The notes beneath the pieces were generated by a model, which was not told the DNA's origin, ran no database searches, and saw only the letters and a program-made list of their open reading frames with translations. A stretch of 64,000 bases of DNA from Cerrena zonata (Eukaryota > Basidiomycota > Agaricomycetes > Polyporales > Cerrenaceae): assembly GCA_038087015.1 (NCBI GenBank), contig JASBNA010000011.1, forward strand, positions 682,001-746,000, read 5' to 3'. Shown here in pieces: positions 1 to 10,927 of the stretch. Both the position numbers and the translations under genes were made by a program. Each line of letters begins with the position of its first letter. Positions within the stretch are counted from its first letter, which is position 1.

Positions 1-269
1 TGTCAATGTGTCATCGAAGACTAATGGTTACCCAGCAAGATTGTGGTCAATGCTGTTCGCACCCCCGTGAAGCGTACAAAAAGCTAGATAGACTTTTGTC
101 AATGGTCAATCCTGTCAATGGTTCTCCAGTAAAATTTCGATGTCGCTTACAGTATCTATCACGGTAGCAAAAGCCTCGAAGTAGTGATGATGCTTGAGCA
201 TCTCCGACTCTGAGAGCCTACTTACAAGTGAACCGACACCGATCTGATCTCGGCATAGTAGATATTCCC

Positions 270-949
270 GAGGCTGCAGAAAGTTACTTTTTCGCTCACT
301 TATCTCACTTGGCGCCTGCAAGTTATCCGAGAATTAACTTAAATTAACTTAGATTCACTTACGCTTCGGTCACCCCAAATTCACTTGCTCACTTACACTC
401 ACTTGCAGTCACTGTTGTTACACCCCCAATTGAGGGTTTTTACCTCTTTTTATCTGCCTGTTGACTAAGTGTCACTGCACTGTTATGTCGGCAATGGGTA
501 AACATTCACCGCCTGAGTATCCGAGCCAGTGAGTACATCTGATTTAAAAATAGGTCGCAATGTGAACAAGCTATCTCCATAGATTTATGAAAATATGACC
601 TATTCTGAGTCATATTGCAGATTGTGCTACTTAAGCTTAAGTGAAGGAAAGCAACATTGTTAGGTAGTTTAGTTGGGATGCATTGAAATGTAGTGAATAT
701 GACTAAGTTTCAATTGATAATGTATATGAGGCAGCATGCTAGGGGCAAACAGTCGAGTTGTCAGTATTGAAAGAGGCAGGAAATGGTTGAAAAGGACTTA
801 GGATCCTCAAGTGAGCAACAAGTGAACGTACAAATTTTGGTGGAATAGCCCCAAGTTCACTTGGTAAATTTCACTTACAGTGCCGAAAGTGAACGTAAGT
901 AACTTTTATAAGGCGTAAGTGAGTTACGTAAGTGAAATTGTTAACCCTC
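270..949. mobile_element. 680-bp non-autonomous DNA transposon with 9-bp duplication
   Basis: The flanks carry a perfect 9-bp direct repeat GATATTCCC (261-269 and 950-958). The ends begin GAGG and end CCTC, with imperfect inverted-repeat ends rich in the motif CACTTAC / GTAAGTG, which recurs many times in both subterminal regions on opposite strands. There is no coding capacity. A 9-bp duplication fits Mutator-like elements; the superfamily is inferred from duplication length only. Confidence 0.6.
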
Positions 950-1011
950 GATATTCCCAGGGTCTCGGTCATTGATCCATCCTACACCGCCAATCCGGAT
1001 GGAGCGTTTTT

Positions 1012-1725
1012 CACTGGATCGTAGCCCAAATTTTGGGCTTCATAAAAGTAAAGTAAAATTTTATAAAAAGTTTCTTACAAAACATACTTTTTAGACCCAA
1101 AAAATGATGTAAAAATTCAGAATTGCAGCAAAATTTGATGAATCACAAAAGCCTATACAAATTCTGACTTTTGTATCCAGTTTTTACAGTTTAAAAAGGC
1201 TCAATTTTGATACATTTTTTGTTAGAGCAAAATTTGGAATACAAAATTCAAAGTTTTGACACACATTTATTTTTCCGAAACTGATATAAAATTTAAACTG
1301 CTAAATTGGCAAGATACATAGTATTGTATACCAAACTACCTCCATCAAATAGTCTTATTGACAGGGACCATAATGTACTAAGAATAGTAGTCTATATCTT
1401 CTCTTTAGGCTGTCCATTTATGAAACTTTATTTTAATATATACAATTATATTATAATTTTTGACAAAATAAAAGTGTATCAAAATGTTGAATTTTGCATA
1501 TTGAATTTTGCTCTAATAAAAAAGTATGAAAATTGAGCTTTTTTGAACTCCAAAAAGTGGATATAAAAGTCTGAATTTGCACAGGTTTTTGTGATTCATC
1601 AATTTTTGCTGCAATTCTGAATTTTTACATCATTTTTTAGGTCTAAAAAGTATATTTTGTAAGAGACTTTTTATAAAATTTTACTTTACTTTTATGAAGC
1701 CCAAAATTTGGGCTACAATCCAGTG
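1012..1725. mobile_element. CACTA-like foldback MITE, copy 1
   Basis: The 714-bp AT-rich element has long inverted repeats (about 280 bp per arm) starting CACTGGATCGTAGCCC and ending GGGCTACAATCCAGTG. It is flanked by the 3-bp duplication TTT (1009-1011 and 1726-1728). A CACTG terminus with a 3-bp duplication is the signature of the CACTA/EnSpm (CMC) superfamily. A diverged second copy of 715 bp lies at 7029-7743. It encodes no transposase, so it depends on one elsewhere. Confidence 0.8.
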
Positions 1726-1789
1726 TTTTGAGCTTTTTGATGGAGTCGTGCAACGAAGCGCGTGGAGCTCAAACGGAGCTCAAGTAGAG

Positions 1790-3651
1790 GTGAGCCTGCT
1801 TCAAAAGCGCCAATAGGTTGGGAGTCAGCAACTCTTGAGATGCTGGTGATATCACCATCTTATCTCGCCTTGACCTCTGCTTCAGGTATGCTTGGGAAAA
1901 TCCATGTTGAGTTATATACTATCAATACTATACATCTATGTTCCAGAACTCATTGAGGGCACTTTGAGATAAACTACAGATGTCATGATGCCGCCGCTGG
2001 TACACAGTCACCCTTTTGGGAGTCTCATGTTGAGTGATAAAAATAATATTAATTATGGAAAATTTACAAAATACAGGACTAGCGATGAGAATGGGAGCAT
2101 TTGTAGTAGTTTAATAGTAGTACATTTCCCTGGTCTGATCATATGCAAATACCTCTACCTGTTCAGTGTCGATAGAACCTTCCCATTGAACCGCTGTAGA
2201 TAGACTTGTGAAGTCAGTCCGCCACGCACCTTCTAAGTGGGTCGGAGTTTGAATGTGAGAGCATGGAAGAGGGCTCACAAGTATGAACATGAAGTGAGGA
2301 CGACAAGAAGGAGATTCTCTCTCGGAAATGGAAAGAGGGTGTTCAGGATGGAGGTCACAAAGCGGCAGGATAGTCAGTAGAGTGAGAGAAACAGAGAATG
2401 AGTTGGCAGAGATGGATTCAAGGTCGGTGAAAGGAAGAAGAGCTAGAAAGAAATTAGTATAAGAAGAGAAAGAGAGACATACCGAGTAACATCAACAACT
2501 CAAAATTTCCCATAATCCGATTATTCCAACATCAACGCTGCTGATCGAAGGAGCAGGATAGTAGCAAGTGCTTGAAAGGAGGGGAGAACAAGTGTCTTCA
2601 TATGCAGGCTTCCATAAGGCTGTGAGCAATGGCAACTGATTGAAGCCAGCGCATCGACTCGGAAGGGGCCCGAAGGGCTACACATGCATTCTTGAGATAA
2701 ATGAAGGGTCCACAAGACTTTCGAGAGAGAATCTGAATAGGCTATAGTTACAGAAGAAGGGAAGAACTGAGAACGACCACAATGTAACACCGTTAGAGGC
2801 AAGTTGGAAGTCTGGTTGAAGCAACGACTTAGACACTTTAAGAGATCGTGTCACAGCTCTCACGCACATACTCACGACTTCAAGCTTAAGAGAGATCAAA
2901 CGCACACAAGTCAGTGTAGTCTCTATAAATGATCGCCAGCTCAGGTCGAGCTCAGGTCAATACCAGAAACACTGTTCTTATATCCGGGATATTCGGAATC
3001 AGTCAATGATCAGCCAAATTCAATTACTATTTTGGGATCATTTCTATGCTACGACAAATGTAATTATGGCATAACCGCACGCCCCAACAGATGTCTGCAG
3101 GAGCTCATCAAATATGCCCTATTTGAGGTCTGGCTAATGCAAGCATGAGCCCGTCACTGATCCACATAGGACCAAAGTGGCCGACATGACTCACATGCCT
3201 GACAGGGTTGGCGGTGTATGGCTTACGTTAACTTGGCTATAACTTGAAGGACCTGGCAGGGACGGTATATCTCTACATCAAATATCATTGTGAGTTTACT
3301 CATAATTTACATTGGCCATATCCCAGAGCCCCTGGATCCACCGAAATATGTCGAACAAGAATCACGAGCTGCCATGTGACGAATCTGAAACAAAACAACG
3401 ATGTCCATTCCGACAGAGACAATAAGACCGTGACTTTGTCTCCGCCATCTCTAGCGTTCCGACCAGCCTCCCAAACCACAGTCGGGGTCTTCCCATTGCT
3501 GCTTTACCATACACTTCGTGATACCTGTATAGAGAATGTCAACTATTGATTATCACGATGACAACCTACAGAACCAGCAGGAAGAGGGTATACTTGCGTA
3601 AGTAGTGATCACTTCACCGCAAAAATCTCGTACTAAGATTTACTGTAGAGC
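1790..3651. other. No convincing gene
   Basis: This stretch of about 1.9 kb has only short open frames without splice structure or recognisable motifs. I see no RNA gene and no clear transposon ends. It includes the sequence beyond the second break of the BTB gene. Confidence 0.5.
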
Positions 3652-4113
3652 CATGGCATCTTCGTCGAGCCTGATCATTGGTGAGCTTTGTCCTTTCTTT
3701 TTCAGTATTTGGGATGCTGATGCGTAGGTGAGAATTAAAGAATGTGTGGGAAGATCAACACCGTCGATGGATTGAATTACAATGTCGGAATTTGGGGAAT
3801 TAATGAATGGATAATGGTTACGCAGATGACTCTGGAGCAATGGACTATCATCGCTCCTCGAAAGAGCTTGTGGCGGAGGGGAGCAAAATGTGGTATGAAT
3901 TCCTGACACAACAAACTGAATGAGCCTGTGGAATTGGCCCGCTGTGTTCTGACGCATGGCTGCTCGATATGTCTTTCCCGCTACACTATTTTTAAAAGCG
4001 AATCCGAGTCGTCCTTCGTTGTTAAGTGTGGCTCCACAGTTATGACAAGTTGTCAAGCCACCTCGTCCCTGCTGAACTCCGAGATATCCGCAAGACGTGC
4101 AGCGTTGATGCTC
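3652..4113 (-). pseudogene. BTB-domain gene, 3' half (split by giant element)
   Basis: This is the downstream part of a two-BTB-domain protein of the family at 24.5 and 26.6 kb. It starts within the four-cysteine insert (RCTSCG...TCHNCG), continues through the segment AGKTYRAAM and FHRLIQFVVSG, and enters the second BTB domain (DLPTHSLILTYASAS). It ends abruptly after RLDED, where the intact paralogue at 24.5 kb continues with GRTLATLLQLCYPF; about 135 further residues are missing. The matching 5' half is 19.5 kb away at 23586-24093. Residues upstream of 4113 in the same open frame are transposon sequence, not BTB protein. Confidence 0.85.
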
Positions 4114-4149
4114 CAGCCCCTTCAGTGCTCTTTCCTCGTAGTACCCGGA

Positions 4150-5290
4150 TCCAGTTGGGGGGAAAACACTCATCGTTTCCGAGCCAGTTGGGGCCGATCG
4201 GTTATGACTTGCTACCTGGACGCCTCGAGCCAGTTGGCCCCACCTGGCTTGCACTTGAATAGCATGATGCGTGAGTGAGTTGGGCCAACTGTATTATATT
4301 ATTCTATAGTAGTCATTTTTCAATGAATGCGGATGAGTTGGACAGACTGGAATGTTAGGCATTACGAGTGATACCATCCGGTTGGGCAGACTCCATCATA
4401 TTTAATAGGTATTCCCTTCGTGGGCCTTGAGTCAGTTGGACTGGCTGGCTTAAAGCCATCCCTTCGTGAGTCAGAATACCGCCAGCCAGTTTGCCTGACT
4501 GGATCATAGTGCATCCGCTTTCCTCTATCCGGTTGGCCTGACTCGTGTAAAGCAAGTGTGAAGTTTGACTACATGCCTTGAGCCAGTTGGACTGACTGAA
4601 CTGAAATCACTCTTTCCTTCATCCACATAAGTCGATGTGGTTGGACCGATTGGCTTAATACTGGTATCTCTCCTCTACGCATGTCTCAACCTAGTCGGAC
4701 CAACCGGCTTAATACTGGTATTTCTATTTTGCGCATGTTCCGACCTGGTTGGGCCAACTGGCTTTTTACCTGACATTTCCATTTTACACATGTCTCAACC
4801 CGGTCGGACCAACTGGACTAACACTAGCATTTCTACTTTATGCGTGTCTCGACCCGGTCGGACCAACTGGCTTAATACTGGTATTTCTATTTTGCGCATG
4901 TTTTGACCTGGTTGGGCCAACTGGACCAACACTAGCATTTCTACTTTATGCATGTCTCGACCCGGTCGGACTGACTGGGTTAATACTGGTATATCTCCTC
5001 TACGCATGTCTCAACCTAGTTGGGCCAACTTGGTTAATCCTGTACATATGTCTCGACCAAGTTGGCCCAATTGTGCTAAAATTATCATGGGATTTGCCAG
5101 TATACGACGATCCAGTCGGCCCAACTGCCAGTGAACTGTGTCTGTATGCCTCGACCCGGTCGGACTGACTGGATTAAATTAGAATTTATCCCATTTGCAT
5201 AGCTGAAGCTGGTTGGACCGACTAGGTCCGGACTGTTATCTCTCATGGATGCATGCTGCGATTCAGTTGGGCCGACTGAGATAACCAATG
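4150..5290. repeat. Left subterminal palindrome array
   Basis: About 23 copies of a quasi-palindrome, best forms CCGGTCGGACCAACTGG and CTGGTTGGGCCAACTGG, are spaced roughly every 50-55 bp. From about 4637 to 5040 the whole unit (about 54 bp) is tandemly repeated; further out only the palindromic core is kept. Arrays of this kind usually serve as transposase binding sites; that role is inferred. Open frames here (repeated VGPTG peptides) are by-products of the 54-bp period. Confidence 0.8.
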
Positions 5291-5493
5291 ATATATTTCA
5301 TTCCGGCACCGTTAACCCTAATACGTACGCGCGAACTTCTGTCCGGTCAGCGTACTTTTACGATTTCCACAGCTTGTATGATACAGTTACAAGTGTCTCT
5401 CATCCGGATAGCATCCGGATCTGGATCCGGAGTCCGGATCCTTCATCGACTCAAGAGATAAGGGTACTATATTGTCAAACATCTGGATGTACA

Positions 5494-6263
5494 CTACTTC
5501 TCTTCGTTGAGAAGTTCCTCTAGTCTAGATGCAGCCAATTTTAGCAGTTCCTCTGACTGTGATAGTCTCCTAATATATTGTCCGACAAGATCGCGAGGAA
5601 TAGACACATTATAGAGCCATTTCTAGTAAAGTGTTAGTTTGTGGTACGATAAAAGCTACTGAATTTCTGTACCTCTTTGACAGGATCATTCCACCAGTAT
5701 GGTACGTCGTCATTGGGTGTCTGGTCATTGTATGTCCACCAGTGACACCCACCCTGTGTAATTTGAGGTACTACTCCATCAAAGAGCTCAGCGAGGTCTG
5801 GAGCAAATGGCGTATCTGCATGGGGGATCATGCCCCAATCGATGACCGGAGGATAGTTCTCAATGTTTAACCACCGAAATCTTCGGTCCATGGCTTGACT
5901 GAGGCGTGTTGTCATTAATCCGCGAAGGCACATCTGAGAAAGTACCTTCTCAAGACCCTCCTAATGGACTTGTAAGTTACGCATGATATCCAGCAGGAAA
6001 CACTCACCACTTCAAGGATCAAACCTATCTCCCATCTAGAAGTGACCAACCCCCTCTTATCATTGTCAGCAAGTAGTATAGCACCATGAAAAGCCCTTGC
6101 TGCTTCATCTATCCTCCACAACTGATACAATAACCTCCATGCTAAATGGGCCTCATCAGAATATTCATAGTCACCCCTGTAGCAAAAAGTAAGTATCTCT
6201 TCTTAGACAGCTGTTCATAGATGATACAGACCCTGGTAAGTTATCACTGGATTCTCCAGACAT
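5494..6263 (-). CDS. Element-borne small protein of unknown function
   Basis: Four exons can be joined in phase to give a protein of about 190 residues, from an ATG at 6263 (MSGESSDN) through WRIDEAARAFHGAILLADND, RRFRWLNIENYPPVIDWG and YNDQTPNDDVPYWW to a stop at 5494 after LEELLNEEK. The first donor would be a weak GTCTGT, so the amino end is uncertain. It has no signal peptide or membrane segment and is rich in Trp and acidic residues. It lies 147 bp downstream of the transposase stop, on the same strand, inside the left subterminal array. The family is not recognised; it is a candidate accessory protein of the element. Confidence 0.55.
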
Positions 6264-6410
6264 AGTTACTGGTGTCTGACTTGGATGTACTAGTGAGAAG
6301 ATGATTGTTCTTATCAGATCAAGTATCAAACTTTGTCACACATACGTATACAAATACGCATACATATTTTTCAAGATCAGTAATAAGTTGACATATGGTA
6401 TTATACTTAT

Positions 6411-9400
6411 TTAAGACTCCATACGAGATAACGCGTTGTCCACTTGACTTGCAAGTAAATCCCACGTCTTCGCTTGTTTGCATGCATAATATTGAAGTTT
6501 CGGATTGTTTGTTCTGGATTCCACCGCCCGCTTGAGCCACAAATTCCTCCGGTGCTGATGGAATATTCTAGTCCACAACATTTCAGCCGCGGTAAGAGTG
6601 AGCTCCTCAGCCCAGCGATCTCGTCTGGACTTTGCCCTGAGCCAATTAACACGATACACTGACAAAACAAGGATGAGAAATCACCGGAAGGTAACATTTG
6701 TGGAACATACGTTCATCTAGCCATGCCGGATCCTCTTCCGGATCGTGCTGGGTGTGCCATATCCATGAAAGGCCTTTGTTCCTTTCACCACGGGCATTTG
6801 GGTCCACAACCGCTGTACTTGAAGCAATATGCGTCTTGAGTAACACTTTGAACTTGGATAATATCTCCTTAGGTGCGCCTAGAAGTTCCATAGCGCGCCG
6901 GGAAGAGGTGTAGACTTGTGCGGCTTGGTCTATAGTCATTTGCAAAGTTTGATTCTCTGCATAATTTCGTAGACGGTTTTTGTATCCGGGATTACCAGTT
7001 GCGGCACGGAACTTTGTGCGGAAGTTAACACTGGATCGTAGCCCAAATTTTAGGCTTCATAAAAGTAAGGTCAAATTTTATAAAAAGTCTCTTACAAAAT
7101 ATAATTTTAAGCACCTAAAAATTGTCAAAAAATGCAGAATTTCAGCAAAATTTGATGAATCATAAAATCCTTGGCTAATTCAGACTTTTGTATCTAATTT
7201 TTAGACTTTAGAAATATTGAATTTTTGCTTATTTTTTATTGGAGAAAAGTTTACTATGCAAAATTCAATATTTTGACACACTTTTGTTTCTCCAAAGGTA
7301 ATATAAAATTTAAACTGCTAATTTGGAAAGGTCAGTGATATTGCATACTTAAATATCTCTATCAGATAGTATAATTGACAGAGACTATGATTTACCAACA
7401 ATAGTAGTCTATATCTTCTCTCTAGGCTCTTTATTTATAACACTTTATTCTGATATATACAATTATATTATAATTTCTAGAGAAATAAAAGTGTATCAAA
7501 ATATTGAATTTTGCAAAGTAAATTTTTCTCCAATAAAAAATAAGCAAAAATTCAATATTTCTAAAGTCTAAAAATTAGATACAAAAGTCTGAATTAGCCA
7601 AGGATTTTATGATTCATCAAATTTTGCTGAAATTCTGCATTTTTTGACAATTTTTAGGTGCTTAAAATTATATTTTGTAAGAGACTTTTTATAAAATTTG
7701 ACCTTACTTTTATGAAGCCTAAAATTTGGGCTACGATCCAGTGTAAAGGATTTCTGACCGATTGCAATCCGGAGATATCGTAAGGCATCATTTGCTTGTC
7801 CGACTCGCAGGTCCAGCTCTATTGCTGCAAGCCCCTGCAATCTGGTTTTACAGGCGGCTTTCCCAAAGGATGAAGGAAGGGGAATCGGCTGACGTTCTGC
7901 TTGACGGCCGTCTGAGAGCTCAAACACCACATCATCCGCATAATGTTGCTCATCCAGGTCCGGCTGCGCATCCGGAAGCTCATCAAACCAATCATCCGGC
8001 TCTGGCGAGGGATCCACATCCGGCTCGCTAGCAATGGAGACAAATGCTCGTGCTCGATCCTTGAAGTCATCAATTAGCTCCTGCAACTTCTGACGTTTCT
8101 CCAGAATGTTCTTTGTTTGGTCCGCTGTTGGGTATCTTCCGGCTTTCCGGACTTCTTTTCGAAGCTCAATCCTGCAAACAACTTCAGAGAAATGCAATAC
8201 ATGACATATTTCACATACTGTTGTTCTGTAATCCGAATACCGGCAGTAATCCATGCTGTAGAGCCTTTAGCGGTAGTGGTATTGGGCTCCATCTCTCTAT
8301 ACAGCCATATATTTGCCATCACCGTTTTACCCGGTGCTGGATGGATGTGCTAAGTCCGGGTAATCACCTGTATATGTTACAAAACTAACCTTCGTCTTCC
8401 TTAACATCAAAGATATCCATCGCTGTTGGGTCTTCATTTCGTCTTTCCTGCGCGTCAGCTTCCTCTGCAGACCACTTCTGAACCTTCTCTTCCCCTACGG
8501 ATGTACAAAGAGAGTGGAATTGTTCTTCGGATTCAGCTGCTTGTTCAACCGCATTCTGCCATTTGTGGAAGATAGCTTTCACTACAAGATCGCAAATGTG
8601 AGTAAGAATAGAAACCAAAAAGGGATGAGGTCAAACCCATTCCGATAAGCTTTTTCCAGTTAGAGTCTGCCATATGGGCGTCAAGATACTCTTGACGGTG
8701 GAACCATGACATCGATCTTGCACTTGACGCAGTATAGTTCAGCATACTCCACAACGTCTCAATGATTTCCCCATCAAGCATCCCAGCTCCCTTGATGAAC
8801 ATGGGAGCGTATCAGGCAAAGCATTCCTTAACATGGCCGTGAACATGAAAGAGTCCAATCCCTCGTTTGAAGTCGATGCCTTCTGGAAGTTGTAGATGTG
8901 GTGGCATACCGAGAAGCCGCTTAAGAAAGTTGACCCAGAACTGGCACATTATGTCGTATAGCATTAGAACCACAAGAAGACCCCGGATATAGAGTATTGC
9001 TTGAATAAACGCATAGTCCATATACCGTTGGCTATCAAAAACGATAAGTCAAATATACCATTCACTTATCGTGAAAACGTACCCTTCACCTTTACGGAAG
9101 TTGACTGTTGAATGAGGATAAAAGCACCCATGACGTCCGCAAGCAATAGCCCCGATCCCAGTCACATCGAGATGAGCATGGGATTTGTTTTGTTGTGTTA
9201 CGGCTCGATGCTCATGACAGGATGGTTCCTGAAATGGTTCTGGTGATCAGGGGTAGTAAGCAAAGGAAGTGTAAGAGTCTCACCAAGTTGACCGGATCAG
9301 ATGTAGCATCCAGATAAACATTGAACGGTGCACGGGTGACCATATACCCATGTCCGTCGCTGAGGGGAACATCATCGGAGTCGTACTTCATTACAAGATG

Positions 9401-10876
9401 GTCTTGCTTGAAATTTCCATCTGCTAAAAGTGTCCGCATATACTTCGTTCTGATTGGCCAATGTTAGTACACCTGTACACTATAGTAGAATGAGGGTCAT
9501 ACTGATCTGGATCCTCTTTCCAATCATCCGGAAGGTTTATTCCTGGCTGGGGACACGTCGGACAGAACAGCGCAAGACCACCCGGACCAATATCGTCTGC
9601 AGATTGATATGCATAACCAGCCCGCTGTCTTGCCTTCAAATTTCTCCACTCCCGTGCAATCCGCAGAAGCTCACGATAGCGACCCGGAACCATCGTAGGG
9701 AAGGCATTCGCAGTCAACCGTGTCAATTTATCATAGTGCTTTGCTGCAGAGGCTTTTGTTTCCAGATTCTCGATATCGTAATCGTGGAGGGCTTCAAATG
9801 TGAATACCGTCCTTGTTTTCTTGCTTGAAGCTGGATATAGTCCCATGTAGAGCATTTGATCAAATATTGGGATATCTCTCCCTATGTCGCAGCGACAAGG
9901 ACGAATACGAAGCTCATGAACACCGGTTGCATGAACGGCAGTAATTAAGGGGCAGTGATGGATGTCATAACTTCGATCCGGCTTCTTTGCGCGAAGAGGA
10001 ATCCCTCCAGTGGTAGGATCCCTCCAATCATCCTCCTCATCGCTATCAACATCCAGAAACGCATCAATGGATTTGTGAATAGGATACTGAGTCCCCGAGG
10101 CTGCCGGATGGATGCCATCAGGGCTAGGGTCAGGTGGTAGACCCTCTGATGAGACATCCGGTAAGTCAATAGTAGTAGAGTCTTGGTCAACATCCATAGC
10201 ATCTGAATTGCCAAGAGGATCCCATCCGTCTATCCCATGTTGACCATAGTATGCTGGACAAAGCTTTCCACAGTGCCCCAAGTTCAATGTAAGCCCGGCT
10301 TTCGATAGTGAAGACCGATGAAATGCATTTCCATCCCATCGTGATACAGTGTGAAATGGAAGATTCTGATGGGACTTCCGGATGCATTGACTGCAGTATA
10401 CAGGCTCCCCAAAGCAAGAGTGACATCTCCATTGCATGGGGTTTGATAATGTTGCAGAGTTACAAGTTCCACATACTTGGAGGACAGGGGGGGCATCGCG
10501 TTCGGTTATTATTCTGAGTATCCGGTCGCGGCATGCTATGAACTCTCGAAGTAAGTCATTTTGATTCTAAGTTCACAGTAAGTTCATATCCACATTCTTA
10601 AACACAATCAATTCTTACGTTAGACCTCACTGGTAGTCGCCCCAGATCATGATGTTCTGGCTCCAACCACTCATCTTCAAACCCATCCGGGAACGACACA
10701 TCCGGAAGCGGGACCGGGAGGTTCTGGACTGTATTTCCCTCATACCGTTCGTGCGTGAGAGGAATCTTTTGTAGCTTTCGTTTACGTTTATGTTTGGAGC
10801 GTAGGGATGATTCGAGATACACATCATTAAGTGCATCGTCTACATACTGCTCTTTGGATCTCTTGCCTCCAGCCAT
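6411..10876 (-). pseudogene. KDZ transposase with CxC2 cysteine cluster, disabled
   Basis: Nine exons can be joined in phase into a protein of about 1,100 residues. The amino part carries a KDZ-associated zinc cluster (VCGTCN, WRCHSCF, VYCSQC, HQNLPFH) and the block ALFCPTCPQPGINLPDDW. The catalytic region follows: LLADGNFKQDHLVMK, the CHEH...DVTGIGAIACGRHG block, LYDIMCQFWVNFLKR, FHVHGHVKECFA, and GAGMLDGEIIETLWSMLN with the catalytic Glu. The carboxyl part has GQANDALRYLRIAIGQKSF, LSWIW and YRVNWLRAKSRRDRW, ending at 6411. Two lesions kill it: an in-frame TGA at 8812-8814, where the family usually has Arg (a CGA to TGA change), and the 715-bp MITE at 7029-7743. The start is the first ATG (MAGGKRSK). 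Transposition would now need a transposase in trans. Confidence 0.9.
7029..7743. mobile_element. CACTA-like foldback MITE, copy 2, inside transposase
   Basis: The 715-bp element is related along its full length to the one at 1012-1725, with the same CACTGGATCGTAGCCC terminus and long inverted arms. It is flanked by TAA at 7026-7028 and 7744-7746. Deleting it with one TAA restores the transposase frame exactly (KSF then NFRTKFRAATGN), which independently proves both boundaries and the 3-bp duplication. It inserted after the giant element, or after its ancestor, already had this gene. Confidence 0.92.
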
Positions 10877-10927
10877 ATTCAGAGAAAGTAGAAAGAACAG
10901 TTCTTGCACAATCTGACGATTGAAAAG

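Larger units (their letters stand above)
198..1789 (+). pseudogene. Coding-like frame interrupted by two elements
   Basis: A 62-codon open frame appears if both inserted elements (270-949 and 1012-1725) and one copy of each target duplication are removed: 198-269, 959-1011 and 1729-1789 join without a frame change and end at a GTGAGC donor. The product is not recognised. The frame starts just after a stop codon at 195-197, so an upstream exon would be needed. A 62-codon frame can arise by chance; the support is that both excisions keep phase and that the frame ends at a splice donor. Confidence 0.3.

Noticed and set aside
1306..1536. 76-codon frame inside the first MITE
   Set aside because: It is AT-rich with no match to a transposase, and the frame is not preserved in the second copy.
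3652..4254. BTB fragment taken as a complete gene starting at 4254
   Set aside because: The codons from 4254 to 4114 are transposon end; the true upstream exon is at 23586-24093.
4637..5168. Long frames with repeated VGPTG-like peptides on both strands
   Set aside because: They arise because the 54-bp repeat period is a multiple of three; different frames and both strands show equally regular peptides, so this is not evidence of a protein.
7607..8254. A 215-codon minus-strand frame joining transposase and MITE sequence as one protein
   Set aside because: The part from 7743 downward is MITE arm read by chance; the transposase itself continues at 7028 after the insertion.
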